Shown: piece after piece, positions 22,309 to 33,038 of the stretch
How positions within the stretch are numbered: the first letter of the stretch is position 1
How the letters are laid out: each line of letters opens with the position of its first letter
Assembly (NCBI GenBank): GCA_020466095.1
Contig: CM035807.1
Coordinates: 86,124,851 to 86,188,850, forward strand
Direction: 5' to 3'
Length of the DNA stretch: 64,000 nt
DNA from: Chlorops oryzae
Lineage: Eukaryota > Arthropoda > Insecta > Diptera > Chloropidae
Position numbers and translations under genes: made by a program
Notes under the pieces: generated by a model
Databases searched by the model: none
Told to the model about the DNA's origin: nothing
Seen by the model: only the letters and a program-made list of their open reading frames with translations

Positions 22309-22596
22309 TATTAAAAATCGCCAAACAAAATACAAAATGAGACTTATACGCTAACTTTTCAATTATTAATTCTAAGAGATTTTCAAAAATCGTCAAAAAT
22401 ACCGTACGTGAACTTGAATGCTCCATTTTACGTACATAGTGATTGTTTTATGACGTTATCACGTAAAACTATCGTCCGTAAATTGACTACAGACACCAAT
22501 TTTTTTATTATACATCCCAGCCTATTGGTGTGGGTACAGCTTTGGCTGAAAAAAATTTGGACTCGCTATTACAATGGTCATCATTATACACATAAG

Positions 22597-25167
22597 TAGT
22601 GTTACCATTCGTCCCCGTTTTCGGGGACACGTCCCCGATTTCAAAGATTTGTCCCCGCATCCCCGTTTAGGTCTAAAATGTCCCCGAATTCCATAATTTC
22701 GATCAAAAGTTTTATTTTTTGTTATCAAACATATTAAAAAATAAAGGACGTCAGGGTGAAAAATATTTTATTAATGTAAGCCAATGTTATCGGTAGTTCA
22801 ATCGATAATCGGTGGTGATCCGAATAATAGATATGTTAACGAAACATGAAATATGTATCGATAAGATATCTATGTATGCATCTCTAATAGCTGAAGAAGA
22901 AGAATTGTCATGTGATTGAGTGTTTTCTTCTGCGTCGTTAATTTTGGTTCTTCGAAAAACAATGCCAAAACGTTTATGTAATTTCTCAAATCTGCAGAAA
23001 AAGTATACTGGTTTCAGGCCGGGTACAAAGCCAACCTTAGCAGTTTGCAATTTGTGCGATTCGATCGTTTCGGTAGCTAACAATGGTTTGTATTGCATTC
23101 GCCATATGTCTGAAAAAAAATTGCAACGAAAGTATTTTTTTCTCCAAGGTTCTGGGGCTTTAGATTCTCATTTATCTTCTGAGAAGCATAAATTGCACAT
23201 TCGCGACGCATTAATCTCTAAATCCCTTGACAGTTACTTGATTAAGAAAAATTCAACGCTTGAAACTAATATAGCTATAGCAGAAGGAACTATGGCGTTT
23301 CATACTGTTTTTCACCACATGTCATATTCCCAAATGGATTGCACGGGACCGCTTTTGAAGTCACTCTTTGGAGACTCGGAAAGGGCATCAAAGTTTTCAT
23401 GTGGGCGAACAAAAACAGAAGCGATCGTAAACAACGTTTTCTCGCCACACTCGATTGAAATGATTACAAAAGAACTCACTGAAGTAGAATTCATAGGTTT
23501 GGGCACCGACGGTAGCAATCATGGAAATATTAAAATTTTTCCAGTAGTTATTCAATACCTAAACCCCACAAAAGGTATTCAAGTGCGATTACTGGATTTT
23601 CATAGTTTAGAAAATGAAACAGCGGTTACAATATCATCGTACGTAAAGAACATTGTCGTTTCTCATGGAATTCTCGAAAAACTTGCTGCTATTGTTCTTG
23701 ACAATACAAATACTAATTTTGGAGGTGTTAAACGCAAAGGAAAAAATAATATTTTTCGTGAGCTACAAAAAATCAAGCCGCAATTGGTGGGTGTAGGATG
23801 CTCTGCACATATCATACACAACTCCGTTCAGCACGGCCTGGATCAATTTGGTTTATATGATGTCGATTCCATTGTATATAAATTGTACGAGTACTTTTCA
23901 ATTTATACCGTACGCACAACTGAACTAAAATCTTTTTGCCAGTTCGTCGATGTTAATTACCGCAATTTATTAAGGCACGTACATACACGCTGGCTAAGCC
24001 TTTTTCCCGCTATTGAGCGCATTTTACAAATGTTTGAGGCTTTAAAATCTTACTTTTTGTCCCAAGAAAAACCTCCTGTTACTATTAAGAGGTTTTTCGA
24101 AGATGACATTGCAGAGTGTTTCCTTTTGTTTGTGCATTCAGTAATGGCATTGTTTCACTCCAAAATTGCATTGGCAGAAAAAAAGGACAATAGCATCTTG
24201 GAAATAATATCTATATTTGAAGATCTCTTCGACAAAGTAAGCGAAAGAAAAAAATCAAATTTTGTTCCTTTAGCAGTTAGAACAATTTTGTCAAAACTCC
24301 GTAAGGACGGAAAAGATATTGATTGTGATGGTTTCATGGCAAGAGTTCAAGTAGTTTATCATGAAATATTAGAGTACATGAAACTTTGGACCGAAAGTTT
24401 TTCTGAATTTGAAGTTTTTCGATGGCTGGATTTTAAGCAAAATGAATATTTTGAATACTGCGACGTTGAGCCATGCCTTTTGTATCTGGTAGAGAAAAAT
24501 GTAAATATTAACGACTCTCTGTTACACGACCAAATTGTGAATTTAATAAGATTTTTGGAATCGAAAATTGATGACAATGAATTTTTCCAACACAAAAGCG
24601 CGAGCGCTAGAATTTGTGAATTTTTTGCATCGAACAAAACCATCGAGGGATACTCGGAGCTGCTCAAAATCGCACAATATTTTTATGCAATTCCATCGCA
24701 CAATGCGAATTGTGAACGAGTTTTCTCGTTAATGAACAATCAATGGACAAAAGAAAGAAATCGGCTGTCAATTGAAAATATAGGTCACATTCTCAAAGTG
24801 AAATTCAACTTTGCCAACTTCGACTGTTTGTCCTTTCAAAAATATTTGAAAGATCCCGCGAACTCGCATATTCTTATGAAAATAAGAAATTCAGAGAAGT
24901 ACCAAATAAGCAAGAGAAGCAAAGAGGCAGACTCGTTAAAACTGTAATTATTTTTTTAGAAAAAAGTTGTATCAAAACTACATATGTACAAATGTATATA
25001 ATGTAAATGTATAAGTACCATAACTTTCTACTTTTTCATTATGTAAGTTAACGTTTCTTCATTGAAAAAAATAAAATTATTTTAAGTGAAAGTTGTTGAT
25101 GCGTTTGGAGTTTTTTTTTTTTTTTATAAATGTCCCCGATTTACGTTTGTGACTTCTGGCAACACTA
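22597..25167. mobile_element. hAT element, complete, probably autonomous
   Basis: The ends TAGTGTTACCA (22597) and GGCAACACTA (25167) are inverted copies with a mismatch. The 8 bp CACATAAG is duplicated exactly on both sides (22589-22596 and 25168-25175). Inside is a single uninterrupted transposase ORF. The left subterminal region (22613-22685) carries six or so GTCCCCG words in both orientations; the right side has one near 25133. A complete 2571 bp element with clean duplication suggests recent insertion. Confidence 0.93.
22962..24947 (+). CDS. hAT transposase, 661 aa, intact
   Basis: Cut-and-paste transposase for the surrounding element. From the ATG at 22962 the frame runs 661 codons without a stop. 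It has an N-terminal BED-like zinc finger (CNLC, then H-x-S-S-E-K-H near residue 95), and a central RNase H-like fold with GLGTDGSNHG and LDNTNTNFGGV. Next comes CSAHIIHNSVQHG and the C-terminal dimerisation block PSHNANCERVFSLMNNQW. The upstream in-frame start at 22920 is not an ATG, so 22962 is preferred. No intron is needed. The AATAAAA at about 25070 could serve as its polyadenylation signal. All expected hAT regions are present, so activity is possible but untested. Confidence 0.9.
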   Translation: MPKRLCNFSNLQKKYTGFRPGTKPTLAVCNLCDSIVSVANNGLYCIRHMSEKKLQRKYFFLQGSGALDSHLSSEKHKLHIRDALISKSLDSYLIKKNSTLETNIAIAEGTMAFHTVFHHMSYSQMDCTGPLLKSLFGDSERASKFSCGRTKTEAIVNNVFSPHSIEMITKELTEVEFIGLGTDGSNHGNIKIFPVVIQYLNPTKGIQVRLLDFHSLENETAVTISSYVKNIVVSHGILEKLAAIVLDNTNTNFGGVKRKGKNNIFRELQKIKPQLVGVGCSAHIIHNSVQHGLDQFGLYDVDSIVYKLYEYFSIYTVRTTELKSFCQFVDVNYRNLLRHVHTRWLSLFPAIERILQMFEALKSYFLSQEKPPVTIKRFFEDDIAECFLLFVHSVMALFHSKIALAEKKDNSILEIISIFEDLFDKVSERKKSNFVPLAVRTILSKLRKDGKDIDCDGFMARVQVVYHEILEYMKLWTESFSEFEVFRWLDFKQNEYFEYCDVEPCLLYLVEKNVNINDSLLHDQIVNLIRFLESKIDDNEFFQHKSASARICEFFASNKTIEGYSELLKIAQYFYAIPSHNANCERVFSLMNNQWTKERNRLSIENIGHILKVKFNFANFDCLSFQKYLKDPANSHILMKIRNSEKYQISKRSKEADSLKL

Positions 25168-25269
25168 CACATAAGAAAAAACCACTCTTTCTCTTATTCA
25201 TATATATCTGTATATAAACGGATTTTTGGCTTCTTCTGATTGTGCAGTTAGCCGCTAAATAAAGTGGTC

Positions 25270-25425
25270 ATTTATGGTAAAATTTTGACCATGACCACAA
25301 TTCGCGAAATTCGCAAAAACTTCATTTGCACTATTTGGAATTGAGTATATCGCAGCTAGACTTAATACTTTCTTACGGTTTAAATTTGACCGTGACCATC
25401 ATTCGCGAATATTATATTTTGTGCT
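25270..25425. repeat. second site of the 97-bp tandem unit
   Basis: AATTTTGACCATGACCACAA and TCGCGAAATTCGCAAAAA, then ATTGAGTATATCGCAGCTAGA, are followed by a second start TTTAAATTTGACCGTGACCA. This is the unit found in three copies at 10746-11000, with about 80-85% similarity by eye. Confidence 0.8.
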
Positions 25426-25629
25426 TCATAATAATAACCAAAAATGAAAGTGTCGCACGTTACACATATTCGTTGGCTTTGTAGGTTATTGTAGCTGCTA
25501 TATTTAATTTCAATATTGATTCAAAAAGTAGACTAAAAATACTCAAAAAAAATCTGCTTGATTCAGTTTGTTAACTTCTTGAACTATGCGAAAAACATTT
25601 TTTTTTATATTCTGGTGTCGCACGTTACA

Positions 25630-26343
25630 CGAAAATAACCTACATTTCAGTGCCATCAAATGCATTCACCGAACACATTTTTTTTTAACTCTTTACGTTT
25701 TCAGTTAAAATCAACCATATTATTTTGAAATAGAGACTAACAGCATAAAAATTTAAAATATATCTAATATATTTACTTTTTTCTCCGACCCAGAAATGTT
25801 TTCCATTGTTGCGAAACACGAGCAATACCTAAAAATGATGTTGTATGCCCATCCTACTATGTTTCTAATTGTGTGAAATTCACGTTTCCCGATGCATTGC
25901 AGTGAGGTCGTTCGGAAAAAAGATAAATTTAAAAGGTATTTAAAAAAAAATTTTTTTTACTTTGGTTTCAGTTCTCGTGGCTTTGACCATATAGGCATTA
26001 TATGTAAATTGTTCTTCCAAAAAAAAATTTCAATTAGAATCCACGTATACAGATTATCGGTACATTCAACTGCACTGCGACAAAAGTATAATCTACAATA
26101 TTTATTGCTATAAACGATGTAGTTATAAGTGATTTCTACTGTATTTTTAGCATATACGATTATCCGTTACAGTAAAGTGTGCAATTAGTTGAAGGTGTTT
26201 GTTTTTAAAATTCAATAAATAATTATAATGCACACCTCGTTTTGATTTTTTTTTCATATTGCATAACTTCTATTTCCGTTTCCGCAATAACCACATAAGT
26301 AAGGCAATGATAACCAACCAGGTGAAATCCCATTGCTTATACA
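25630..26343. other. non-coding AT-rich stretch
   Basis: No motif, RNA gene or repeat end recognised. The short frame at 25892-26113 is unsupported. Confidence 0.4.
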
Positions 26344-26536
26344 TATTAAGGGTATTCACAAGGGGAATTTAAAACGTCGGAAAATCGGAAAATCGCAAAA
26401 TTGCAACATCGTAAAAAGTTTCTTTGTGAGCAACCCAGTGAAGAAAGCGTTTATTTATTTTGTAAATTTTACAGCTGGTCTCAACAGCTGTTTTTAACGA
26501 TTTTGAGTGAATAAAAAAAGGTCCATTTATGGTAAA

Positions 26537-27766
26537 ATGCCCAGGGAAAGTGGAAAAACTAAGCTTTTGAAAAATCTATGTCATCAACATTTATTTGCGC
26601 TAAATGATGTCGATTCAGGTAATCCAAAAAAAATGAAAAGTCTATGCTTTCAATTGAAAATATTTGTTTCAGACGAAGAAGAAGAATGTGACCTTAATCT
26701 CGATTTCACCATGAATGCCGCTCTTATCTTAAGCAATCGGCGGAGCACTCACTTGTCGATACCGAAATCAATAAATTGGGCTGAAGAAGTGCTTCCGAAC
26801 TTTGATGAAGGTAGAATGCGTCAAATGCTTCGTGTTAGCAGGAATGAATTTCTCCAAATTTTGTCCTTGATTGAAATGGACCCTGTCTTCCATACGCAAA
26901 GTGTGACTCCGCAAATGCCTATACACCTACAGCTTCAAATTGCACTTTTTCGCTTAGGGTCAAACGGGGAAAACGCTTCAACACGAAAAGTAGCGACTAT
27001 TTTCGGTGTGGGAGACGGTGGAACGGTGTACATCGTCACAAAGCGTATAATTCATGCCTTACTAAACTTGAAAGAAAAATATTTATTTTGGCCAAAAGCT
27101 GATGAGCGCAAAAAAATTTTGTCCGAGACAATGCACGAATTGCCTGGATGTGTAGGTTACATAGATGGATCCGAAATTCGACTTGCGGAAGCTCCAGCGT
27201 TAAATCATGAATTGTATTTTTCGAGGAAGAAACAGTACGCTATCAAAATTCAAATCGTTTGTGACCATCGTCTATGTATACGACACGCAGTTATTGGGTA
27301 TCCAGGAAGCGTTCATGACGCAAGAATGTTTTCGGAATCTTCATTAGCCCAAAATCCACAACAATTTTTTAGCGAAAATGAATACATTGCCGGTGATTCG
27401 GCATATCCTCTTTCACAACATCTGCTTACACCATTTCGTCAAAATAGTTCTGAATTAACCGATGAGCTTAGAGCTAAATATAATTTACATTTATCTAAAT
27501 TTAGAGTAAGAATTGAAAACTGCTTCAGCAGACTTAAGGAGGTTTTCGGCAGCTTAAAAGGGCTTCGATTTCGTCTTCATAACGAAGCTAACTATAAGGA
27601 CTGTTGCGATTGGATTTTTGCTTGTTGCATTTTACACAACATTTTAGTAACCATGAACACATCCGAAGATGCAGGCGAACCCAAAAATGTGGAATTTCCC
27701 CCATATATGCGTTCAACCAGCAATATTAGAGCATCGATAGCTCATTTTATTTCCAGTAACACTTAA
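26537..27766 (+). CDS. Harbinger transposase (DDE_Tnp_4)
   Basis: Nuclease that excises the element and inserts it at a 3-bp target together with its Myb-like partner. The chosen start is the ATG at 26537. A 54 bp intron (26619-26672, GTAATC...TTTCAG) fits the phase exactly, and because 54 is a multiple of three the frame also stays open unspliced; the spliced protein is 391 aa. Catalytic residues by eye are Asp192 in GYIDGSEIRL, Asp269 in AGDSAYPLS and Glu309 in RIENCFSRLKEVFG. The C-terminal CCILHNIL block is also typical. No lesion seen. It faces the Myb-like gene with about 100 bp between their stop codons. Confidence 0.92.
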   Translation: MPRESGKTKLLKNLCHQHLFALNDVDSGNPKKMKSLCFQLKIFVSDEEEECDLNLDFTMNAALILSNRRSTHLSIPKSINWAEEVLPNFDEGRMRQMLRVSRNEFLQILSLIEMDPVFHTQSVTPQMPIHLQLQIALFRLGSNGENASTRKVATIFGVGDGGTVYIVTKRIIHALLNLKEKYLFWPKADERKKILSETMHELPGCVGYIDGSEIRLAEAPALNHELYFSRKKQYAIKIQIVCDHRLCIRHAVIGYPGSVHDARMFSESSLAQNPQQFFSENEYIAGDSAYPLSQHLLTPFRQNSSELTDELRAKYNLHLSKFRVRIENCFSRLKEVFGSLKGLRFRLHNEANYKDCCDWIFACCILHNILVTMNTSEDAGEPKNVEFPPYMRSTSNIRASIAHFISSNT

Positions 27767-27863
27767 TTATAAATATTTTATTTTAAGTAACAAACAAAAC
27801 AAAAATTCAAGGGTTCAACATAAATAAAGGCACTTCGGCAAAAACAAAAAAAAAGGTGACAAA

Positions 27864-28883
27864 TTAGTTTTTAAAAGTCTCGACTCTCTTAATTTTTTCC
27901 ATTTCCACTCTTTCTTTCATACCTATTTCTTGCATAGCTATTTCTTTTTTCATTTTCAATTCCATAAGTCTTATTTTACGTTCAAATTTAAGTTTTTCTT
28001 TCTCCAGTAAAATTTTTTCTTTTTCTAAATTTTGCTCTTTTTCCTGCTTTTCTTTTTCGAGCAATAATTTCTCTCTTTGTATTTTAATTTCTTCTTCTCG
28101 CAATTTCAATTCCATTTCTTTGGACGACTTTCTTATGTCCAATATTTGAGACTGCACTTGGAGCACATCAGCAAGCCCTGTGCGGGAATATATTCCTGTT
28201 TGGCTCCTGTGTGGAGGTTTCTTTGCGTTGCCTGCTGAAGTTAAGGTTTGCTGATCTGAATCCACAAGTTCCACAATACTTTCCAATTCACGTTGAGAAT
28301 GCTGTTGATCAACATCTTCCAGCAAGTCTTCGTTGTTTAGATTACTTATCATAGGTGAATTGTTCTCAATATTTTCGTTGCCAGAGTCCAAAATACAAGT
28401 TATATTTATTTCCTCTCGATACCCGAAGATGTCTTCATATTGATGAAATTGTGGACACTTGGCTAAAATAACGTCTAATAAAAAAACAAACACGTTCGCT
28501 TAAAGTCCATACATGGCTTTAAAATTTGCATGTTTTCTTACCTTCGATAGTTTCGCCATCCATTGCGCCAGCTCCTGTTGAATTCAGCATTGACTTTGCA
28601 CTATTGTACGCGTTACGCATGTGCCTCACTCTATCTCGTACATTTTTCCAATCGAACCCATTTATTCCACACGATTCCAAGAAACGGCAGTAATATTTCT
28701 GCGCTGTTGGCTTTTCCAGAGGCCTATTTTCTTGAATAAACTTAATAAGGCTCTCCAGTTGGCACTCAGTCCACTTTTTGTAGGGTCCCTTGGTCACACG
28801 CTTCTTTAAATTAGGAAAATTGAAGCTTTAAAAATAGATTTTAATTTATAAAAACGAATCAAACTTACCTTTTTGTGTTCCAT
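27864..28883 (-). CDS. Harbinger Myb/SANT-like DNA-binding protein
   Basis: Accessory protein that in this superfamily binds the element ends and brings the transposase into the nucleus. Three exons are inferred: 28883-28869 (ATGGAACACAAAAAG), 28803-28542 and 28474-27864. Introns of 65 and 67 bp have GTAAG donors and AG acceptors, and all phases fit, giving 295 aa. The N-terminal trihelix reads KWTECQLESLIKFIQENRPL and then WKNVRDRVRHMRNAY. The C-terminal third is a long Glu/Lys/Leu-rich coiled coil (LREEEIKIQREKLLLEKEK). No ATG exists in the second exon upstream of the trihelix, which is why the 15-nt first exon is proposed. Intact. Confidence 0.85.
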
Positions 28884-29022
28884 TTGCCTTTAAATGTTGC
28901 CTACCCACGCACTTGAGAACATTGGGCTGACAACAAGGGAAAAGGGAATTTAAATTTTTACTAAAAGGGTTTTTTTTTCACTTTTTTTAAATATCCGGAC
29001 GAGGAAATTAATTTTATGCAAT

Positions 29023-29054
29023 TCGACATCATAATAGGCCTATTATGATGTCGA
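29023..29054. repeat. perfect 32-bp palindrome
   Basis: TCGACATCATAATAGG followed directly by its reverse complement, with no loop. It lies in the non-coding right part of the Harbinger element. Confidence 0.9.
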
Positions 29055-29165
29055 TTTTAAAATCATAATGAAGCATATTATGACACTAGTTTTGAGAAAG
29101 TATAAAAAATTGTTTATACAAACAAAAAGCATGGCATACTACATGGTTTTTTAAGAATGAATTTC

Positions 29166-29269
29166 AAGGCGTGCAATAATAAATTTCAAAACGCACGCAT
29201 TTCAAAAAATACAAGGCAAGGCGTGCAATAATAAATTTCAAAATGCACGCATTTCAAAAAATACAAGGC
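29166..29269. repeat. two tandem copies of a 52-bp unit
   Basis: AAGGCGTGCAATAATAAATT starts at 29166 and again at 29218; the copies differ at a single position (ACGCACGC versus ATGCACGC). Each unit itself contains the inverted pair GCGTGC/GCACGC. Confidence 0.9.
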
Positions 29270-29427
29270 AAAAATAAGCAGAGCATACTACGAAGTTGTA
29301 TAATAAAGAATTTCAAATTATGAATCTGTCAAATCAAAATAAAAAATTTCTTCACAATAACAAACAAACAAAAAACACGCTTTCTTAAATTTAGGTTAAA
29401 ATCTAGTTTGAAATCTTATTGCATAAA

Positions 29428-29560
29428 ATATTGTTCGGCACTCGTGTCGAAACTCAGCTTTTTTCGCACTCGTGGTATTGTAACACTCGGCTGCGCCTCG
29501 TTTTACAACATTTACCACTCGTGCAAAAAAAAGCTTCATTTCGACACTTGTATCGAAAAT
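29428..29560. repeat. imperfect palindrome with ACTCGTG words
   Basis: GTGTCGAAACTCAGCTTTTTT near 29444 pairs with AAAAAAAAGCTTCATTTCGACAC near 29530. Between them CGCACTCGTGGTATTGTAA pairs with TTACAACATTTACCACTCGTG. It overlaps a chance frame at 29408-29614, which I reject as a gene. Confidence 0.7.
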
Positions 29561-29897
29561 ATCTATTATTTGAAGGGAAAATTTTATTTATACAATAATA
29601 AAAACTTTACATGACTATTACTTACTTATTCAATATAAACCAATAAAGGGGGAAAAGAGGCTTTTAAGCTCTTAAAAAATGTTGGCAACACCATTTTATG
29701 TTGCAAAATTACAACGCGAAAAGTAACACGCTCGGGAGTGTCGCAAAAAGTCTACACTGTCGGAAATTTTATTTGTAAGCAAAACAAAAACAACAAATTA
29801 CGACTGCTTGTTAAAATCGGAAATTCATCGGAAATTTTCCGACATCGACTTTTTGCGACGAAATTCCACCTTCCTTGTGAATACCCTTATTTTGTTG

Positions 29898-30150
29898 CTT
29901 GAAATTGCTCCAGGGACGCAGCCAACAAAGATATCCTTAAATCTTTATTACAGTGCTCAGAACCAACAATTGTTCAATATAGGAAATTTAAGTCAAAAAA
30001 CCAATGCTCTGAAGAAGAAATAAAAGATTACATTTTGCCAGAAAAAATGATTACATCGATTTTGAGAGCTCTTTTGACATCGACTTAGAGCATTTTATAT
30101 CAGAAGATTCAGACTGCAGCTCTTCCGATTCAAGCGACATTTAAAACAAA
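29898..30150 (+). pseudogene. unassigned C-terminal ORF remnant
   Basis: A plus-strand reading contains KDILKSLLQCSEPTIVQYRKF and SEEEIKDYILPEK. After a frame change it continues with an acidic tail ending EDSDCSSSDSSDI and a stop at about 30141. Acidic Ser-rich tails like this end several transposase families. It sits between the Harbinger element and mariner copy 1 and may be the tail of the element both landed in. No family assigned. Confidence 0.3.
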
Positions 30151-30185
30151 TACTTTTTTCTGACTTTTAAATTTTCTTTATAATA

Positions 30186-31472
30186 TTGGTGTAGTAAAAA
30201 GAAATCCATTATTTTTCCAATAGATGGCGTTATTTATCTGCATCTCGCGTTGTATAAGTCCGATCGTGTTCCGCTAGGGGGCATTAGAAAGATGACAGTT
30301 CCTACTAAAAAAGCTTTTTTGACACTTTTTTGATTGATTGATTCAGTTTTGTTTGAGAGCTTGTCAAAGATGGACATCAGCAAAGAGAAAATTCGCTACA
30401 TTTTACAGTTTTTCTTCGATAAGGGAGAAAACGCAAGCCAGGCGGCTGAAAATGTGAATAGCGTTTATGGACCTGATACTGTAACAGCCAATCATGCGCA
30501 ATTTTGGTTTCGTCGATTCCGTTCCGGTAACTTCGATGTCAAGGATGCACCACGCACTGGAAGGCCAATTGTCGAAAATGTCGATAAAATCATGGAAATT
30601 ATCGAGTCCGACCGTCATGTTAGCACTGTTTCGATTGCAAAAGAGCTAAAGATTGCACAAAAAACCGTTTGGAACCATTTGAATAAGGCTGGATACACAA
30701 AGAAGCTCGATGTATGGGTGCCACACGAGTTAACGCAAAAAAACCTCATAGACCGAATTTCCATCTGCGAATCGCTGCTGAACCGCAACAAAATCGACCC
30801 ATTTCTGAAGCGGTTGGTGACTGGTGATGAAAAGTGGGTCACTTACGACAACGTCAAGCGAAAACGGTCGTGGTCGAAACACGGTGAACCGGCGGAAACG
30901 GTGGCCAAGCCAGGATTGACGGCCAGGAAGGTTTTGCTGTGTGTTTGGTGGGATTGACAGGGAATTATCTTCTATGAGCTGCTCCCATACGGCAAAACTC
31001 TTAACTCGGAACTCTACTGTCAACAATTGGACCGTCTGAAGGAAGCAATCGCCCATAAGCGGCCAGCTTTGGCCAATAGGAGAGGAACTGTGTTCCATCA
31101 GGACAACACCAGGCCACACACATCGATAGTGACTCGCCAGAAGCTCCGGGAGTTTGGTTGGGAGGTTCTTCTGCATCCACCTTATAGTCCGGACCTGGCA
31201 CCAAGTGATTACCATCTGTTCCTGTCCATGGCGAACAATTTTGCTGGTGAAACATTCGCTTCAAGAGAGGCTTCTGAAATTCGACTGTCTCAATTTTTTG
31301 CTAATAGGAACGAGGGCTTCTATGAGAGAGGCATAATGAAATTACCTTTAAAATGGCAACAAGTTATCGAACAAAACGGCGCATATTTGACCTAAATCGG
31401 GTCATTCTAACTATCTTAAATAAAGCCCTCAATTTAATGCAAAAATAATGGATTTCTTTTTACTACACCTAA
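30186..31472. mobile_element. mariner element, copy 1
   Basis: Inverted ends TTGGTGTAGTAAAAAGAAAT (30186) and ATTTCTTTTTACTACACCTAA (ends 31472), flanked by TA on both sides. It is 1287 bp, full length for a mariner, with a single transposase gene. It is near-identical to the copy at 51064-52353. Confidence 0.95.
30370..31395 (+). pseudogene. mariner transposase, full length, one nonsense codon
   Basis: 341 codons from the ATG at 30370, with a helix-turn-helix N-terminal half. The mariner DD34D catalytic set is present: Asp153 in VTGDEKW, Asp245 in FHQDN and Asp280 in LAPSDYHLF, with 34 residues between the last two. A TGA replaces a Trp codon at 30955-30957; the sister copy at 51064 has TGG there. 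After the stop the frame continues open to 31395. Subfamily not certain. The protein would be cut at residue 195 and lack two catalytic residues. Confidence 0.92.
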
Positions 31473-32870
31473 TATCTTTTTTTTTTTTGCCCTTTTTAAC
31501 AAATATCTGCAAAACACAAAGATTAAACTTAAATTGTCCGTTATTGATATTGCTTTGTTTAAAAGAAAAAAAAATTTGGGAGTTGTGTGGCGGAGGGGGG
31601 TTTGGAATTGTGAAGAGTGTAAAGGGGAAAGGAGAAATGCTCCATATCAAACGACAGCGGGAAAATATTTATACACTTTTTAACGATCCTGAATGAAGTG
31701 CGAGTTTTGTCTTTGAATTTCGCTGTTTTCGCCACTTCGTATTTCTGGCTCAGGAGGAAAATGGGAACCTTGTTTTAAATTTTTTAACTAAGCACATGTT
31801 TAAATTTTATGGAAAAATATAAAAATTAACATTTCCTATAATTTTTCATTGAAATATCGGGGGGTCTTTTAATCAAGTTTTTTCCAAACTTTGAGTGGGC
31901 GTTATGCAAAAAGTAGGCATGGCATCCAACAAATTTTAACTTTTTCTTATATTGGAGGTGACAAATAATGTCTGTGCCGAATTTCAAGTCCCTAGGCTAA
32001 AAAATAACCATTTCAGAAAATCTCGTTATGTGGGGGGTGGGGGAGGAGGTGGTTCGATTTTCACAGTTTTTTCCAAATTTCTTAAATTCATGCAAATAAA
32101 CGTCCATACCAAATTTCAATGCTTTAGGACAACTCCTTCTATTTTGGGCAAAAAAATGTATGGACTCGCGACACTGTGAGACGCTGGTTCAATACTAACT
32201 TAAGGATTTTGTTTTGAAAAATTTTAAGCCTTTTTAAGTGGCAGTTAGCGGCGCACAGTGTCGCGACTCCATACATTTGATGGCCAAAAATAGAAGGAGT
32301 TGCTCTAGGGCAATGAAATTTGGCATGGGCATTTTTTTCGATGAGATTAAGAAATTTTGAAAAAATTATAAAAATCCGAACACCAGCGGCGCACAGTGGT
32401 TAGGCTTCATACTCTCATACTTCATACTCTCATACTTCTTGGCAAAAAGTAGAAGGAGTGCTCCTAGAATAATGAAACTTGACACCGAGTCTTTTTTTGG
32501 CATAATTAAGAAAAATGTAAGGTTTCATTAAAATCCGACACGACCACCACCCACCCCCCATACAACCCAAAAGTTTTTTTCCCTGTAAAACACGTTGGCG
32601 GCTACAGAAATCAACGAAATTTTGCACAAAGTTTAGTTATAGCAAAGCCAAAGCATCAGCGAAATTTAATTAAAATTGGACACGAACACAACCCACTCCC
32701 CGTACAACCCAAAACGTTTTTTCCCCATAAAACGTTTAGGAGGCTACAGAAATCGGTGAAAATTTGCACAAAGATTGGTTGTAGAAAAGCCAAAGTATCA
32801 GCAAATTTTTATAAAAATCGGACACGCCCACCACCAACCCCCATACAACCGAAAACAAAAATATTTGAAA
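31473..32870. repeat. diverged dispersed repeats with ~140-bp tandem units
   Basis: No coding sequence. From 32525 on, about three units of ~140 bp recur, each with AAAATCGGACACG, CCACCCCC.ATACAACCC, GGCTACAGAAATC and AAAGCCAAAG.ATCAGC. Starts are near 32531, 32672 and 32815. Earlier (31990-32400) the phrases AGAAGGAGT and GCGCACAGTG repeat. It resembles dipteran dispersed repeats built on degenerate tandem units. Confidence 0.65.
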
Positions 32871-33038
32871 AAATTGTAATAGCGGTATTAAACAAACGCT
32901 AAAATGAGCATAATTTATAAAAATAACAACTAATTTAAAGTTTTATTCATCACAGATCATATCTTTAACAATATCATCTAACTCCAATTGTTGTTTATTT
33001 GGTTGACGTCTTATATGACTTATATATGGGTCAGATGA

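Larger units (their letters stand above)
21113..25629 (+). repeat. six direct copies of GTGTCGCACGTTAC
   Basis: Copies begin at 21113 (GTGTTGCACGTTAC), 21282, 21473 (GTGTTGCCCGTTAC), 21495, 25450 and 25616. All are on the same strand. Four are preceded and followed by unrelated sequence. The two groups are separated only because a Tc1-like element and a hAT have inserted between them. See findings. Confidence 0.8.
26344..29891. mobile_element. PIF/Harbinger element, complete, two genes
   Basis: Inverted ends AAGGGTATTCACAAGG (26344) and CCTTGTGAATACCCTT (about 29891) are followed by AAATTC/GAATTT. The flanking 3 bp read ATT on both sides, consistent with a 3-bp duplication, though the repeat border is ambiguous by a base or two. 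It carries the two genes that define the superfamily, placed tail to tail: a DDE transposase (plus) and a Myb/SANT-like DNA-binding protein (minus). Non-coding sequence with its own palindromes and tandem repeats occupies 28900-29890. Confidence 0.88.

Noticed and set aside
24359..24667. Minus-strand ORFs inside the hAT transposase
   Set aside because: Antisense shadows of the 661-codon transposase frame.
31448..31696. ORFs at 31429-31696 next to mariner copy 1
   Set aside because: They start in the mariner terminal repeat and run into low-complexity sequence; no support.
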